Part shown: piece after piece, positions 37,876 through 46,051 of the stretch
How positions within the stretch are numbered: the stretch's first letter is position 1
How the letters are laid out: each line of letters opens with the position of its first letter
Assembly (NCBI GenBank): GCA_009746045.1
Contig: RPFO01001092.1
Location: 1-57,799 of the forward strand
From: Mesostigma viride
Taxonomy: Eukaryota > Streptophyta > Mesostigmatophyceae > Mesostigmatales > Mesostigmataceae
DNA: 57,799 nt
Direction of reading: 5' to 3'
Position numbers and translations under genes: made by a program
The notes under the pieces: model-generated
What the model was told of the DNA's origin: nothing
What the model saw: only the letters and a program-made list of their open reading frames with translations
Databases searched by the model: none

Positions 37876-38519
37876 ATTTAGATGAACGCGGATCAGTGAG
37901 TTTCTGGTCTTCCCAAGATGTGATGAATGGAGCCATGGTTTCAACCAGCGGCTTTTAACCTTTACCACAGTTGCCTCACTACCCTGTGGTCACTAGCCTG
38001 AGGCGGCAGTACCCACGGACGGTGTTGGGAAAAGACGCTTGGCCACTGCTGTGTCCGAGCCTTTCTAGGTCTCACCATTGCTGCCAGGCCTTGCACGCCT
38101 TGGCAGGTCCGCCACTGTCAATTTCCTTGGTTGCATCAATCCAGGACGTCTGTCCTTCCATGAATGACAGTAACGCTCTGGATTTATCCGTCATGACAAG
38201 TACCCGTCCATCCCAGGCCTGCAGGACTGCCAGTCCTGAAGTCCTGTGACATTCTTGGTACCATCAACCAATATTGACCACAGTACCTCCTAGTGACAGT
38301 CGGTCCTGTGACACGTAACGTGTGATGGTTCACCCAACACTGCCACGTGCCCTGTCCCTCACGTGTCCTTAGTCCTGGTACTGCTGTAGCGTCCGGCGGC
38401 ATTACTTCGGGACTTGATAACTCTCAAGTTCCTTGTCCAAATGAGGCGTTTAGCACGGCGTTGGAAAGGCCACTTCAAGTATGATATGCTTAGCATATTG
38501 CATCACCAATATGCTAACT
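37876..38519 (-). repeat. Element 2 3' LTR
   Basis: A 644-base LTR, on the plus strand beginning ATTTAGATGAACG and ending GCTAACT, without TG...CA ends. It contains CCAAATGAGGCGTT and GCGTTGGAAAGG (around 38437-38469), which match the LTR of element 1. Confidence 0.9.
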
Positions 38520-39482
38520 CCAACCCTTTCTTGTTTTGGAGCTGCAAGCTTCACACCATGACCAACCCATTCCTTGCTGCCTTGTGAAATGGACACCTGG
38601 TTACCCTGGACTTATAATAAGCCTCATGAGCACCCCTTTTGCCACCTTAATGGTATCCTTCTTAGGGATCTATGGTTCAACCCTGCCATCTGATCATTAA
38701 CTTGACCTGCAGGTCATCCCCAACCCTTTCTTTTGCAACTGTACCTTGGCTTGGGCTTAAAGGAGGATATTGAATATTCCTTAGGCAACATATCCTGGAT
38801 ATCTGAATGAGAGGCCCTGACTACAGGAAACGTATTACAGTGAGTTCCTGGTCTTCCCAGTTATCACTGGCGCCCGTTTCATGGCGCCCGCCCCGAGCGT
38901 TCCAGGCATCATCCATCCAAATGTTCACCAATGGAAACCACTTCAACACCACTGTGCCACTGCTTGATGGGGAGCCCATGTCATCACTGGGTGTTAAAGC
39001 CCAGGAGTCATACATACCAGGCTGTGGCTCAACTAGGGAATCGAACCCTACCCCAGAACCCCAGGTTAAACTTAACCTGGTCACATGACAGACAACAAGA
39101 GAGATTGGCATACAACATGATTATGTTTTATTATAGAATATCCACCAAAACCAATGTTGAGTGTTCCCAGTGGACCAGCCTGCACCAGCAAGGCCCAACT
39201 GTCAGGTTACAACACCATAATATCCAAGGTTGTCACTTATTCACAGCTAAAGAAAACTAAACAAGAGAGATATATACAAACAACCTGGAAGAACTCTCAA
39301 CATGGCCTGCCCTGTCATGGCCTAACTGCCCGAGGCCAAAGGCATCCCACTGTGCTAATCCTTTACAGGAAGAGCTTGCTCCTGTTGAGCCTTCTACCTG
39401 CTTGGTGACAGGTAGGCTACCTGTTGCCCTCCCCCCTGGGGACAACAGCACTGGTCAGCCACCAACTGGCAAAGGCTGGACT
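38520..39482 (-). other. Element 2 3' non-coding region and polypurine tract
   Basis: A 963-base stretch between the pol stop and the 3' LTR with no convincing gene. The purine tract next to the LTR reads AAAACAAGAAAGGGTTGG on the element strand. A T-arm-like motif lies at 39036-39048. Otherwise nothing is recognised. Confidence 0.6.
39036..39048 (-). other. tRNA T-arm / B-box-like motif, element 2
   Basis: On the element strand this reads GGGTTCGATTCCC, the same core as in element 1, preceded in both by a related CTGGGGTT...GGGG sequence. It would form a T-arm stem (TAGGG with CCCTA). No complete tRNA is seen. Confidence 0.5.
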
Positions 39483-42400
39483 TCAAGTCCCACCAGAAAA
39501 GGGGTACATGAGCCCTTTGAGCACAGGGTATTGTAGCTCAGCCTTGCTCTCCAGCTTGGTGAGGGCGTCTGCTGGGTTGTCAACACCAGGCACATGTTCA
39601 AGATGAGCAAGGTAAGACATCTCCTTCAGCAACAAATAATCCAGATCCCTGCTCCTGGCGAGCTGTCTGTGCACAAACTGCACCATGCCCATGCTGTCTG
39701 TCTTGACCAGTGTGTGCAGCTGCAAGCTACAGGAAGCTACCTGACAGAGCTGGTAGAATAACTCCCTGAGGTAAAGAGCAGTGTGTAGCCCCTCACATAT
39801 TGCCCTGCACTCAGCAATGTCACTGCTGGGCGTCACCCTGTTCTGTAACCTACTGTACCAGCTGACCAGAGAAGTGTGCTCCTGTTGTAGTGTAATGAGT
39901 GCTGCTGCCCTACCCCTGACATCCGTCACCTTCCTGCTGTCCATGGAACTGTCCACAAAAAGCACCATGTTGAGTGGTTTGTACAAGTCCACAGCTGCCA
40001 GTATGAGTGGAGGTGAGCTCCTGACAGACTCAACCACCTGCTCTGCCCCTACCTCAACCAGCTGAGCATCTGTGAGCCTACTCAGCACCAACAAATCTGG
40101 GGCACAAATGCTAGCTAGCCAAGCCAACATTCCCCTGATTGTGGCACACCTGGCCTGGGTAATGGGCTGCTGGAGGGCATCAATGATCTGCTGAGGATAG
40201 TTGTTGCCACCCTCCATCTTGATAAACCAAGTACCTGCCCTCTTGATCAGCGTGGCCTGCATTCCACAAAACACCATGGGCTCATCCTGCTTCATGTGCT
40301 GGACCTTTCCTAACTCAAACCTCTTCTGGATCTTGGACAGTACTGAATCCACCCACTCAGGAGGCCCTAAAAGGTGCAGGTCATCTCCATGCAGAGATGC
40401 AAACACAGGCAACCCTTCATGAGTACTCTGGAACAAGCAAGGATCAACTGGAGACACAGTAAAGCCACAGTGAGTTTTCAGAAACTTTTCCAGGCTCTTT
40501 CTCCAGATGATAGGGCTGGACCTGAGACCCTCCAAACCCTTGAGTATTCTGAGATATTTTGACTTGATCTCTGCTCTCCACACCTTGGGCACTGTTACAA
40601 AGAAGGGAGGGATATCACGCCACGTCTCCTTGGCCTGCTCCACATCACCTTTAAGAAAAGCCCTCTTGAAATCAATCAGCACAGAGCTGTACGCAATGCC
40701 CTTGACCAGGAAAGACAGATATATACACAGAACAATCCTCCAGGTATCATGCAGCATCCCAGGCGTATACAACTCCTCATCTGTCAGCTCCCCCGTGCCA
40801 TGGTACTCAGTCACAACTGGCCTCACATGTGGCACCTGCACACCGTCTATCTCCTTCAGCTTGAGCACAAACAAGAGCCTTAGCAACTGATGCTCCCTGG
40901 GCAACTCATCCACAGGCTCAGCACAGTTAGACACTATCCAGTCATGCCCACTGGAGACAAACCCTAGAATCCATGCCTTAGCCATCTTGGGGCTTTGCAT
41001 CAACTCTACCAACTGGTGCCAGGAAATAGGACTGTGACCAGCAATCTGGTACTTGTGCACCCCCAAGTCCCGTGGATCTAGGGTGGTTGGGATGATCAAC
41101 AAGTCCTCAGCAATGGGCTCCTTGCCTTCAGGCCCCACACTCTGCTGCCCCTTCACAGCCTTGACTGCCACAGCTAGACCCTTGGAGTAGTGATATCTCT
41201 GGAGGGGCAAACTGCCATGACCTTCTAGTGCAAGCTCATCTGCTGACAGAGTCACTCCTGGCATGCACAAGAAATTCTGGCCCAAAATGGCAGGCCCCTG
41301 GTACCCTTCCACCACACAGAACGCAGTGGGGACACCCAGGATAGGCACAGTCACTTCCCCTAGGATCTTCATTGTTACAGTGCCCGTAAAGTCACTCACT
41401 GCCCTGCAGCCAGCCTTATTCACCTTCAGGCCCTGAGCATCCTCCACCCTGATGATAGACACCTCTGAGTTAGTATCCACTTCTAGGGTAGCAGCCCAGC
41501 AAGAACCCCATTCAGTCAACTTAGATACCTTGGGATCCTTGTGCTTGTTGAACATGAGCGACCGGACAATGTCTGCCATGAGTGGCCTCTTGGACCCTGG
41601 TGCAGGCCCAGCCCCCGTTGGCTCCACCACAGGTGATGCAGTTGCCTCCTGCACCTCATCATCATCAGAGGGATAGCCACCTCCCACGTCAGTGACAGGC
41701 ACATCAACTACCTGGTCCTTAACCTGGCCCTCCAGCCAACACTGGGGTCCAGGCCCGTCTGCAGGCCAGATTGCATGTGGCTTGCGTTCCTTGACGTTGG
41801 CCCAGCTCAACCTGTAAACATGCCTGGGATTACTCTCCAAGGCCACAAGGCAGGAACGATTGGCATCTTCCACACAGGTCACCACCCCGTTCTGCCACTT
41901 GCCCCTCTTGCCCTGCATTGATGGCTCCTTCCACATTCTGACCTTCAGCCCCACCTGAGGCCTCAGCACATTCCAGCCCCTATCCTTGCGTCTCAACTGA
42001 GCAAACACCCTGTCTGCTTTCCTCAAGCAAGCCTGGACCACTTCCTGGGCTAGCATTCCAAACTGCAGTGCTACAGGATTGACAGCCACCCCGTCATAAT
42101 AGTAGTTTATTCTGAGGTTCAACTGTTCTTCCACCTGCCTGGTCCACACTGCCCTCTCCAAAGCAGATGCTACCAGTGGCACCTTAGGTTCTGCCAGCAC
42201 TACGGTCTTGACCTCCCTGATGGATCTCTCCACAGCACCTTGCTGTCCATGGCTCTCCCTGGGCGTGACCAGCAGCTTGCATGGCAGTTGCTCCTGCTGT
42301 GACAGTAGGCACTCAAACTGAATATCAGCCTGTACTGTCTTGTACACCCCAAAGCCTGGTAAGAGAGTCTGCAAGCCCAGCAGCAGGGTATTCCCCTTCA

Positions 42401-43022
42401 TATCTGGCAGAATCTGGAGCAGCCTGTACCTGCTAAATCTGTCCACTGCCACCAAAATGTATAAGCCCCTGATATGCTGGACGTCTACCTGGATGTCCCC
42501 CTTCTCCCTGGCAGGCTCCCTAGCATGGGACCTTGGCTTCTTGGCAGCATTCTCCTTACAAGCACATTGCTCAGCTGCAGCCCTGCATGCTTCCCTCAGT
42601 GGCTCATCTCCAATCTTCCAACCAAACATCTCAGCCATGGCTGTGTGACCAAAGATATTGTGCAGCCTGCGTCCAGCATCCGTGTAGCTCAGTTGCCTAG
42701 CCAGATTACGCACCTGGGAAGACGCCTGGACGGGCCCTGCGTGTGAGGACGCAACATCCACCTTCTGCATCTTGGATCCAGAGGACCCAGCAGACCCTCC
42801 CAGCAGAGCATCTAGGCTCCCAGAGCCAACCCTGTCTGGGGACCCTCCACCTGTTGACAGTTGAGGGGATTGTTGTGCTGCAGCATGCATGCAATCTTGT
42901 GGAATGAGAACATCAGTACACCCCTGGTGCTGATCAGAGGTGGCACCCTGCCCAGATTTATTTACATGTGAAGCTGTGTCCCCACAGGGTGTCTCACTAT
43001 GTACACGGGACTGCTTCACTAG
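39483..43022 (-). CDS. pol: Pol polyprotein of element 2 (IN-PR-RT-RNase H)
   Basis: About 1,179 codons open without interruption after the gag UGA. Domains in order: integrase (zinc part with L-H-N-I-F-G-H...C-A-C; V-D-V-Q-H-I-R-G; Q-A-D-I-Q-F; H-G-Q-Q-G-A-V-E-R, about 42700-41800), retropepsin-like part (E-V-D-T-N-S-E-V-S-I-I near 41470; A-I-L-G-Q-N-F-L near 41280), RT (L-I-D-F-K-R-A-F; S-L-H-G-D-D-L near 40390), RNase H (F-V-D-S-S-M-D near 39950; S-S-D-I-A-E-C-R; D-N-P-A-D-A-L-T-K-L at the end). Being intact with near-identical LTRs, it is the better candidate for a recently active copy. Confidence 0.88.
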   Translation of the reverse strand, partial: LVKQSRVHSETPCGDTASHVNKSGQGATSDQHQGCTDVLIPQDCMHAAAQQSPQLSTGGGSPDRVGSGSLDALLGGSAGSSGSKMQKVDVASSHAGPVQASSQVRNLARQLSYTDAGRRLHNIFGHTAMAEMFGWKIGDEPLREACRAAAEQCACKENAAKKPRSHAREPAREKGDIQVDVQHIRGLYILVAVDRFSRYRLLQILPDMKGNTLLLGLQTLLPGFGVYKTVQADIQFECLLSQQEQLPCKLLVTPRESHGQQGAVERSIREVKTVVLAEPKVPLVASALERAVWTRQVEEQLNLRINYYYDGVAVNPVALQFGMLAQEVVQACLRKADRVFAQLRRKDRGWNVLRPQVGLKVRMWKEPSMQGKRGKWQNGVVTCVEDANRSCLVALESNPRHVYRLSWANVKERKPHAIWPADGPGPQCWLEGQVKDQVVDVPVTDVGGGYPSDDDEVQEATASPVVEPTGAGPAPGSKRPLMADIVRSLMFNKHKDPKVSKLTEWGSCWAATLEVDTNSEVSIIRVEDAQGLKVNKAGCRAVSDFTGTVTMKILGEVTVPILGVPTAFCVVEGYQGPAILGQNFLCMPGVTLSADELALEGHGSLPLQRYHYSKGLAVAVKAVKGQQSVGPEGKEPIAEDLLIIPTTLDPRDLGVHKYQIAGHSPISWHQLVELMQSPKMAKAWILGFVSSGHDWIVSNCAEPVDELPREHQLLRLLFVLKLKEIDGVQVPHVRPVVTEYHGTGELTDEELYTPGMLHDTWRIVLCIYLSFLVKGIAYSSVLIDFKRAFLKGDVEQAKETWRDIPPFFVTVPKVWRAEIKSKYLRILKGLEGLRSSPIIWRKSLEKFLKTHCGFTVSPVDPCLFQSTHEGLPVFASLHGDDLHLLGPPEWVDSVLSKIQKRFELGKVQHMKQDEPMVFCGMQATLIKRAGTWFIKMEGGNNYPQQIIDALQQPITQARCATIRGMLAWLASICAPDLLVLSRLTDAQLVEVGAEQVVESVRSSPPLILAAVDLYKPLNMVLFVDSSMDSRKVTDVRGRAAALITLQQEHTSLVSWYSRLQNRVTPSSDIAECRAICEGLHTALYLRELFYQLCQVASCSLQLHTLVKTDSMGMVQFVHRQLARSRDLDYLLLKEMSYLAHLEHVPGVDNPADALTKLESKAELQYPVLKGLMYPFSGGT

Positions 43023-43025
43023 TCA
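43023..43025 (-). promoter_or_regulatory. In-frame UGA-CUA-G readthrough context, element 2
   Basis: Gag ends ...CAG-AAG-UGA-CUA-GUG. UGA-CUA-G is the known high-readthrough stop context in eukaryotes. Pol continues in the same frame directly after it. The nearest possible independent Pol start is a GUG, and the first AUG is far inside, which argues for readthrough rather than re-initiation. Confidence 0.75.
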
Positions 43026-44347
43026 CTTCTGATCAGACTGCCCCTTCTTCTTGTTTGGGCAATCCCTCTTCCAGTGACCTTCCTTGCCACAAGCAAAACA
43101 CTTGCTCTTGCCAGACCCTCCCCCTGGGGCCTTGCTGTCCTGCTTGTTCTGGTTGCCTGAGGCCTGATTGTTATTCTGCCCCTGGCCACCACCCTTACCC
43201 TGCTGATGGCTGTTACGGTTGCCAGACTGGTTCCCCTGATTCTGGTTCCCCTGCTGACCTCCTCCACCACCCTGGTTCTGCTCCTTCTGGGCCTGCTTCC
43301 TTCTCCTGCTACCATACCGTGTCCCAGATGGGGTACGGTTCTTGCCCTGGCTAGCCTGAGACGCTGACCCTCCCTGAGAACTGATACCCTTGCAGGTAGG
43401 GACCCGGGTCCTGAAGTTTAGTATCACACGCTTCAGAGCCCCCCAGGTGCCATCAGTGAGATCACAGAGCTGTCTAGCAGTAGCCCTACCTTCCTCTGAC
43501 AAGCCCATCTTATCAAAGAAGTGGTCTGCTGCTGCCCTGACTGTCACACTGAAGCCCTGCTTCTTGCCTGCCTCCACGATCAACTCAAACCTGGCCAGCT
43601 CAGCAGCCACCTCACCCTTGATCTCAAACTCATCAAATTCTCTCTTCTTTTCCATGGTGAGATTGTGAACCCTGTCAGAAAACTCCTCCTTGATGTCATC
43701 CAGGAACTGCAGCCAAGTGTGCCCCTCTTTCAGAGCATGCCTAGCCATGTCATTGACCCTTTCAGACGACCCCTTGTTTGCGGTGGAAGAGTGAAACACC
43801 CTGACAATATCCACACCTGCTGCGACAGAGCCCACGACTAGCTTCATGTCATCAAGCCATTTATCCAGGTTGTCTTGCTTCAGGGAGGGTTGAGCGCTTT
43901 CTGCCCATTCATGACTGTCACAGCATCAGAAAATGGACGGGTGCCAGGCAACACACTCCCCACACGCACTGGTGGTGCCTGGGGAGGGTCAATCCTAGCC
44001 TCCAAACGCTCGGGCAACATACCAGACACCCTATCGTGAACAGCAGCTTGCTTTGCAGCACGCACACCTGGGGTGACGATGGCGTCCTCCTCACCAGGCG
44101 TTGTGAGCACCACTGCATCCGTAGGTCGCCTGGCACGCTTGACTTTCTCCGCCTCAGCTTGCCCATCACGCCACCGCTTGTGTGTTCTCCCGGCTCTGGG
44201 GTCCATCTCTGGGATAGGTTGCCCAGCTGGCGCCTCCACGCCCCTCTCCTCCATCGCCTCCCCTTCCTCTCTGGCGATGTCCTCCTCTGCCGTTCGCTCC
44301 CGTTGCTCCTCGAATGTCGCCGCACCCCGGCTTGCCCTCCTAGGCAT
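43023..44347 (-). CDS. gag: Gag of element 2 (one frameshift)
   Basis: Starts at ATG 44347 (M-P-R-R-A-S-R-G), reads to about 43884, then shifts at a CCCTCCC stretch into the frame that runs to the UGA at 43023. The N-terminal 150 residues are charged and disordered. The centre (W-L-D-D-M-K-L-V...F-H-S-S-T-A-N...W-L-Q-F-L-D-D-I) is a copia-type Gag core. A Gly/Gln/Asn-rich region follows, with the zinc knuckle C-F-A-C-G-K-E-G-H-W-K-R-D-C near the end. The shift may be a sequence error; the protein would otherwise end before the core. Confidence 0.78.
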
Positions 44348-44814
44348 TATATACAATGGCTGCGACCAACTTTGCAACAAGAAAACAGCAAACTCTCCAC
44401 CTATCCTCCACCCCCTCAAGCCTCGTTTTCAGACGAAGCTTCTCCTGCAACCGGTGCAGGTGCTGGCTCGTGGAACGGTCCCTCCACCGGATTCAATGGC
44501 TGCCCCTGGTCGTCGTGAGTAGGCACAGGCCTAATAACCACCGGAAGCCTCAAACCATACGCGTAATCACGTATCCAGCGAGAACGCCCCCACCTCAGCA
44601 AATGGGCCTCACCTAAACCAACGTTGTCGTCAATGTGGTAGCGATTAAGCTCGTCCCGCTGCGCCTGCTCACGGCCCTCCTGAGAGCCGTCGCCCTCGTG
44701 ACGCCTCTGGGCCGGCTGTACTACCGCCCCTTGGCTGATCTACGAAGTCGTAGAAGGCGTCGTCGGCTGAGACCTCTCGACCGCCAACCACGTCGACAGT
44801 CAAACTTAGCTGGT
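44348..44814 (-). other. Region between ORF0 and gag, element 2
   Basis: A 467-base stretch. On the minus strand, 44601-44416 and the sequence just upstream (to about 44710) are open and protein-like (E-L-N-R-Y-H-I-D-D-N-V-G-L; I-R-D-Y-A-Y-G-L-R-L-P-V-V) but have no ATG, so they may be the C-terminal part of ORF0 after one or two shifts. Otherwise nothing is recognised. Confidence 0.35.
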
Positions 44815-45378
44815 TTAACTCTCGGCGAGAATGTGGAGTATCCCGACTGTGTAGATGGAGAAGGGATTAAGAGTAATGAAGACACGATCAGCAGCGCCTC
44901 TGGTCAACTCTAAGACAGAGTGCGCCAGATTCTGGCACTCTGCCACCAACGCCTGCGTACTGCCACGAACGATGGCCTCCCGCCTGTCCCGGGCGACCTG
45001 CACCACGTTTGGCACGCCGGTGTAGTCGTCCCCAAGGCGGAGATTGGCGACAAGGTCGTTTATCTCTCGGGCACCCCCGAGGCTTATGGCAATTATCTGC
45101 AAAAGCAGAGTGACCACCTGCTCAAACGCGAATGCGTTTGTGTGGCCAGCCCGCCAAGACGCTGGCAGCCTTCTGATGATTTCCGCGAGGTCCTCGCGAA
45201 ATCTCAGCAGCTGCTCGGCTGCTCCTCGGACGTACTCGCCCGGTGCCGACACCGCACGAATATTTCGGCGCACTTCCTCCGAGTCCTCGTGCCCTCCTGC
45301 GGGTACTGGACTGGACGCCGCTACCGTTGCTGCACGCGCAAAGGTGTTTGTCCTAGCTTCAGAGTCCGAATTCGACAT
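44815..45378 (-). CDS. ORF0 of element 2, unknown
   Basis: A 187-residue frame between the 5' LTR and gag, from ATG 45378 (M-S-N-S-D-S-E-A-R); the frame extends further into the LTR but that is unlikely to be used. It is helical, with A-E-I-I-R-R-L-P and a hydrophobic F-E-Q-V-V-T-L-L-L-Q-I-I-A-I-S-L stretch that may be a buried helix, and F-I-T-L-N-P-F near the end. Same place and similar N-terminus as ORF0 of element 1. The function is unknown. Confidence 0.5.
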   Translation of the reverse strand: MSNSDSEARTNTFARAATVAASSPVPAGGHEDSEEVRRNIRAVSAPGEYVRGAAEQLLRFREDLAEIIRRLPASWRAGHTNAFAFEQVVTLLLQIIAISLGGAREINDLVANLRLGDDYTGVPNVVQVARDRREAIVRGSTQALVAECQNLAHSVLELTRGAADRVFITLNPFSIYTVGILHILAES

Positions 45379-45393
45379 ATCCGTCGACCAGAC

Positions 45394-45402
45394 TGTAATA
45401 CG
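45394..45402 (-). other. Primer-binding region, element 2
   Basis: CGTATTACA next to the 5' LTR on the element strand, the same nine bases as element 1, then diverging. There is no TGG start. Confidence 0.5.
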
Positions 45403-46046
45403 ATTTAGATGAACGCGGATCAGTGAGTTTCTGGTCTTCCCAAGATGTGATGAATGGAGCCATGGTTTCAACCAGCGGCTTTTAACCTTTACCACAGTTG
45501 CCTCACTACCCTGTGGTCACTAGCCTGAGGCGGCAGTACCCACGGACGGTGTTGGGAAAAGACGCTTGGCCACTGCTGTGTCCGAGCCTTTCTAGGTCTC
45601 ACCATTGCTGCCAGGCCTTGCACGCCTTGGCAGGTCCGCCACTGTCAATTTCCTTGGTTGCATCAATCCAGGACGTCTGTCCTTCCATGAATGACAGTAA
45701 CGCTCTGGATTTATCCGTCATGACAAGTACCCGTCCATCCCAGGCCTGCAGGACTGCCAGTCCTGAAGTCCTGTGACATTCTTGGTACCATCAACCAATA
45801 TTGACCACAGTACCTCCTAGTGACAGTCGGTCCTGTGACACGTAACTTGTGATGGTTCACCCAACACTGCCACGTGCCCTGTCCCTCACGTGTCCTTAGT
45901 CCTGGTACTGCTGTAGCGTCCGGCGGCATTACTTCGGGACTTGATAACTCTCAAGTTCCTTGTCCAAATGAGGCGTTTAGCACGGCGTTGGAAAGGCCAC
46001 TTCAAGTATGACATGCTTAGCATATTGCATCACCAATATGCTAACT
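45403..46046 (-). repeat. Element 2 5' LTR
   Basis: The second LTR copy, with two differences from the left copy (in ACGTAAC[G/T]TGTG and ATGA[T/C]ATGC). It is followed by the repeated target site AATCC and the resumed fibre gene. Confidence 0.9.
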
Positions 46047-46051
46047 AATCC

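Larger units (their letters stand above)
37876..46046 (-). mobile_element. Ty1/copia-type LTR retrotransposon, element 2
   Basis: A complete element of 8,171 bases on the minus strand. The 644-base LTRs (37876-38519 and 45403-46046) differ at two positions by eye. The perfect 5-bp target duplication is AATCC (37871-37875 and 46047-46051). In element order: 5' LTR, primer site, ORF0 and a further open stretch, gag with one shift, in-frame UGA, pol without shift, 3' non-coding part, polypurine tract, 3' LTR. It belongs to the same lineage as element 1 (shared domain order, LTR block, primer site and T-arm motif) but a clearly different family. Removal restores the LamG frame exactly. Confidence 0.92.

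Noticed and set aside
31473-43025. Host uses UGA as a sense codon
   Set aside because: UGA serves as the normal stop in many genes here (for example at 5202 and at the end of Pol in element 2), so a leaky stop is the better reading.
43880-43890. Programmed frameshift inside Gag of element 2
   Set aside because: The position is upstream of the Gag core, where a programmed shift would make no sense, and the site is a plain CCCTCCC run like the other apparent indels.
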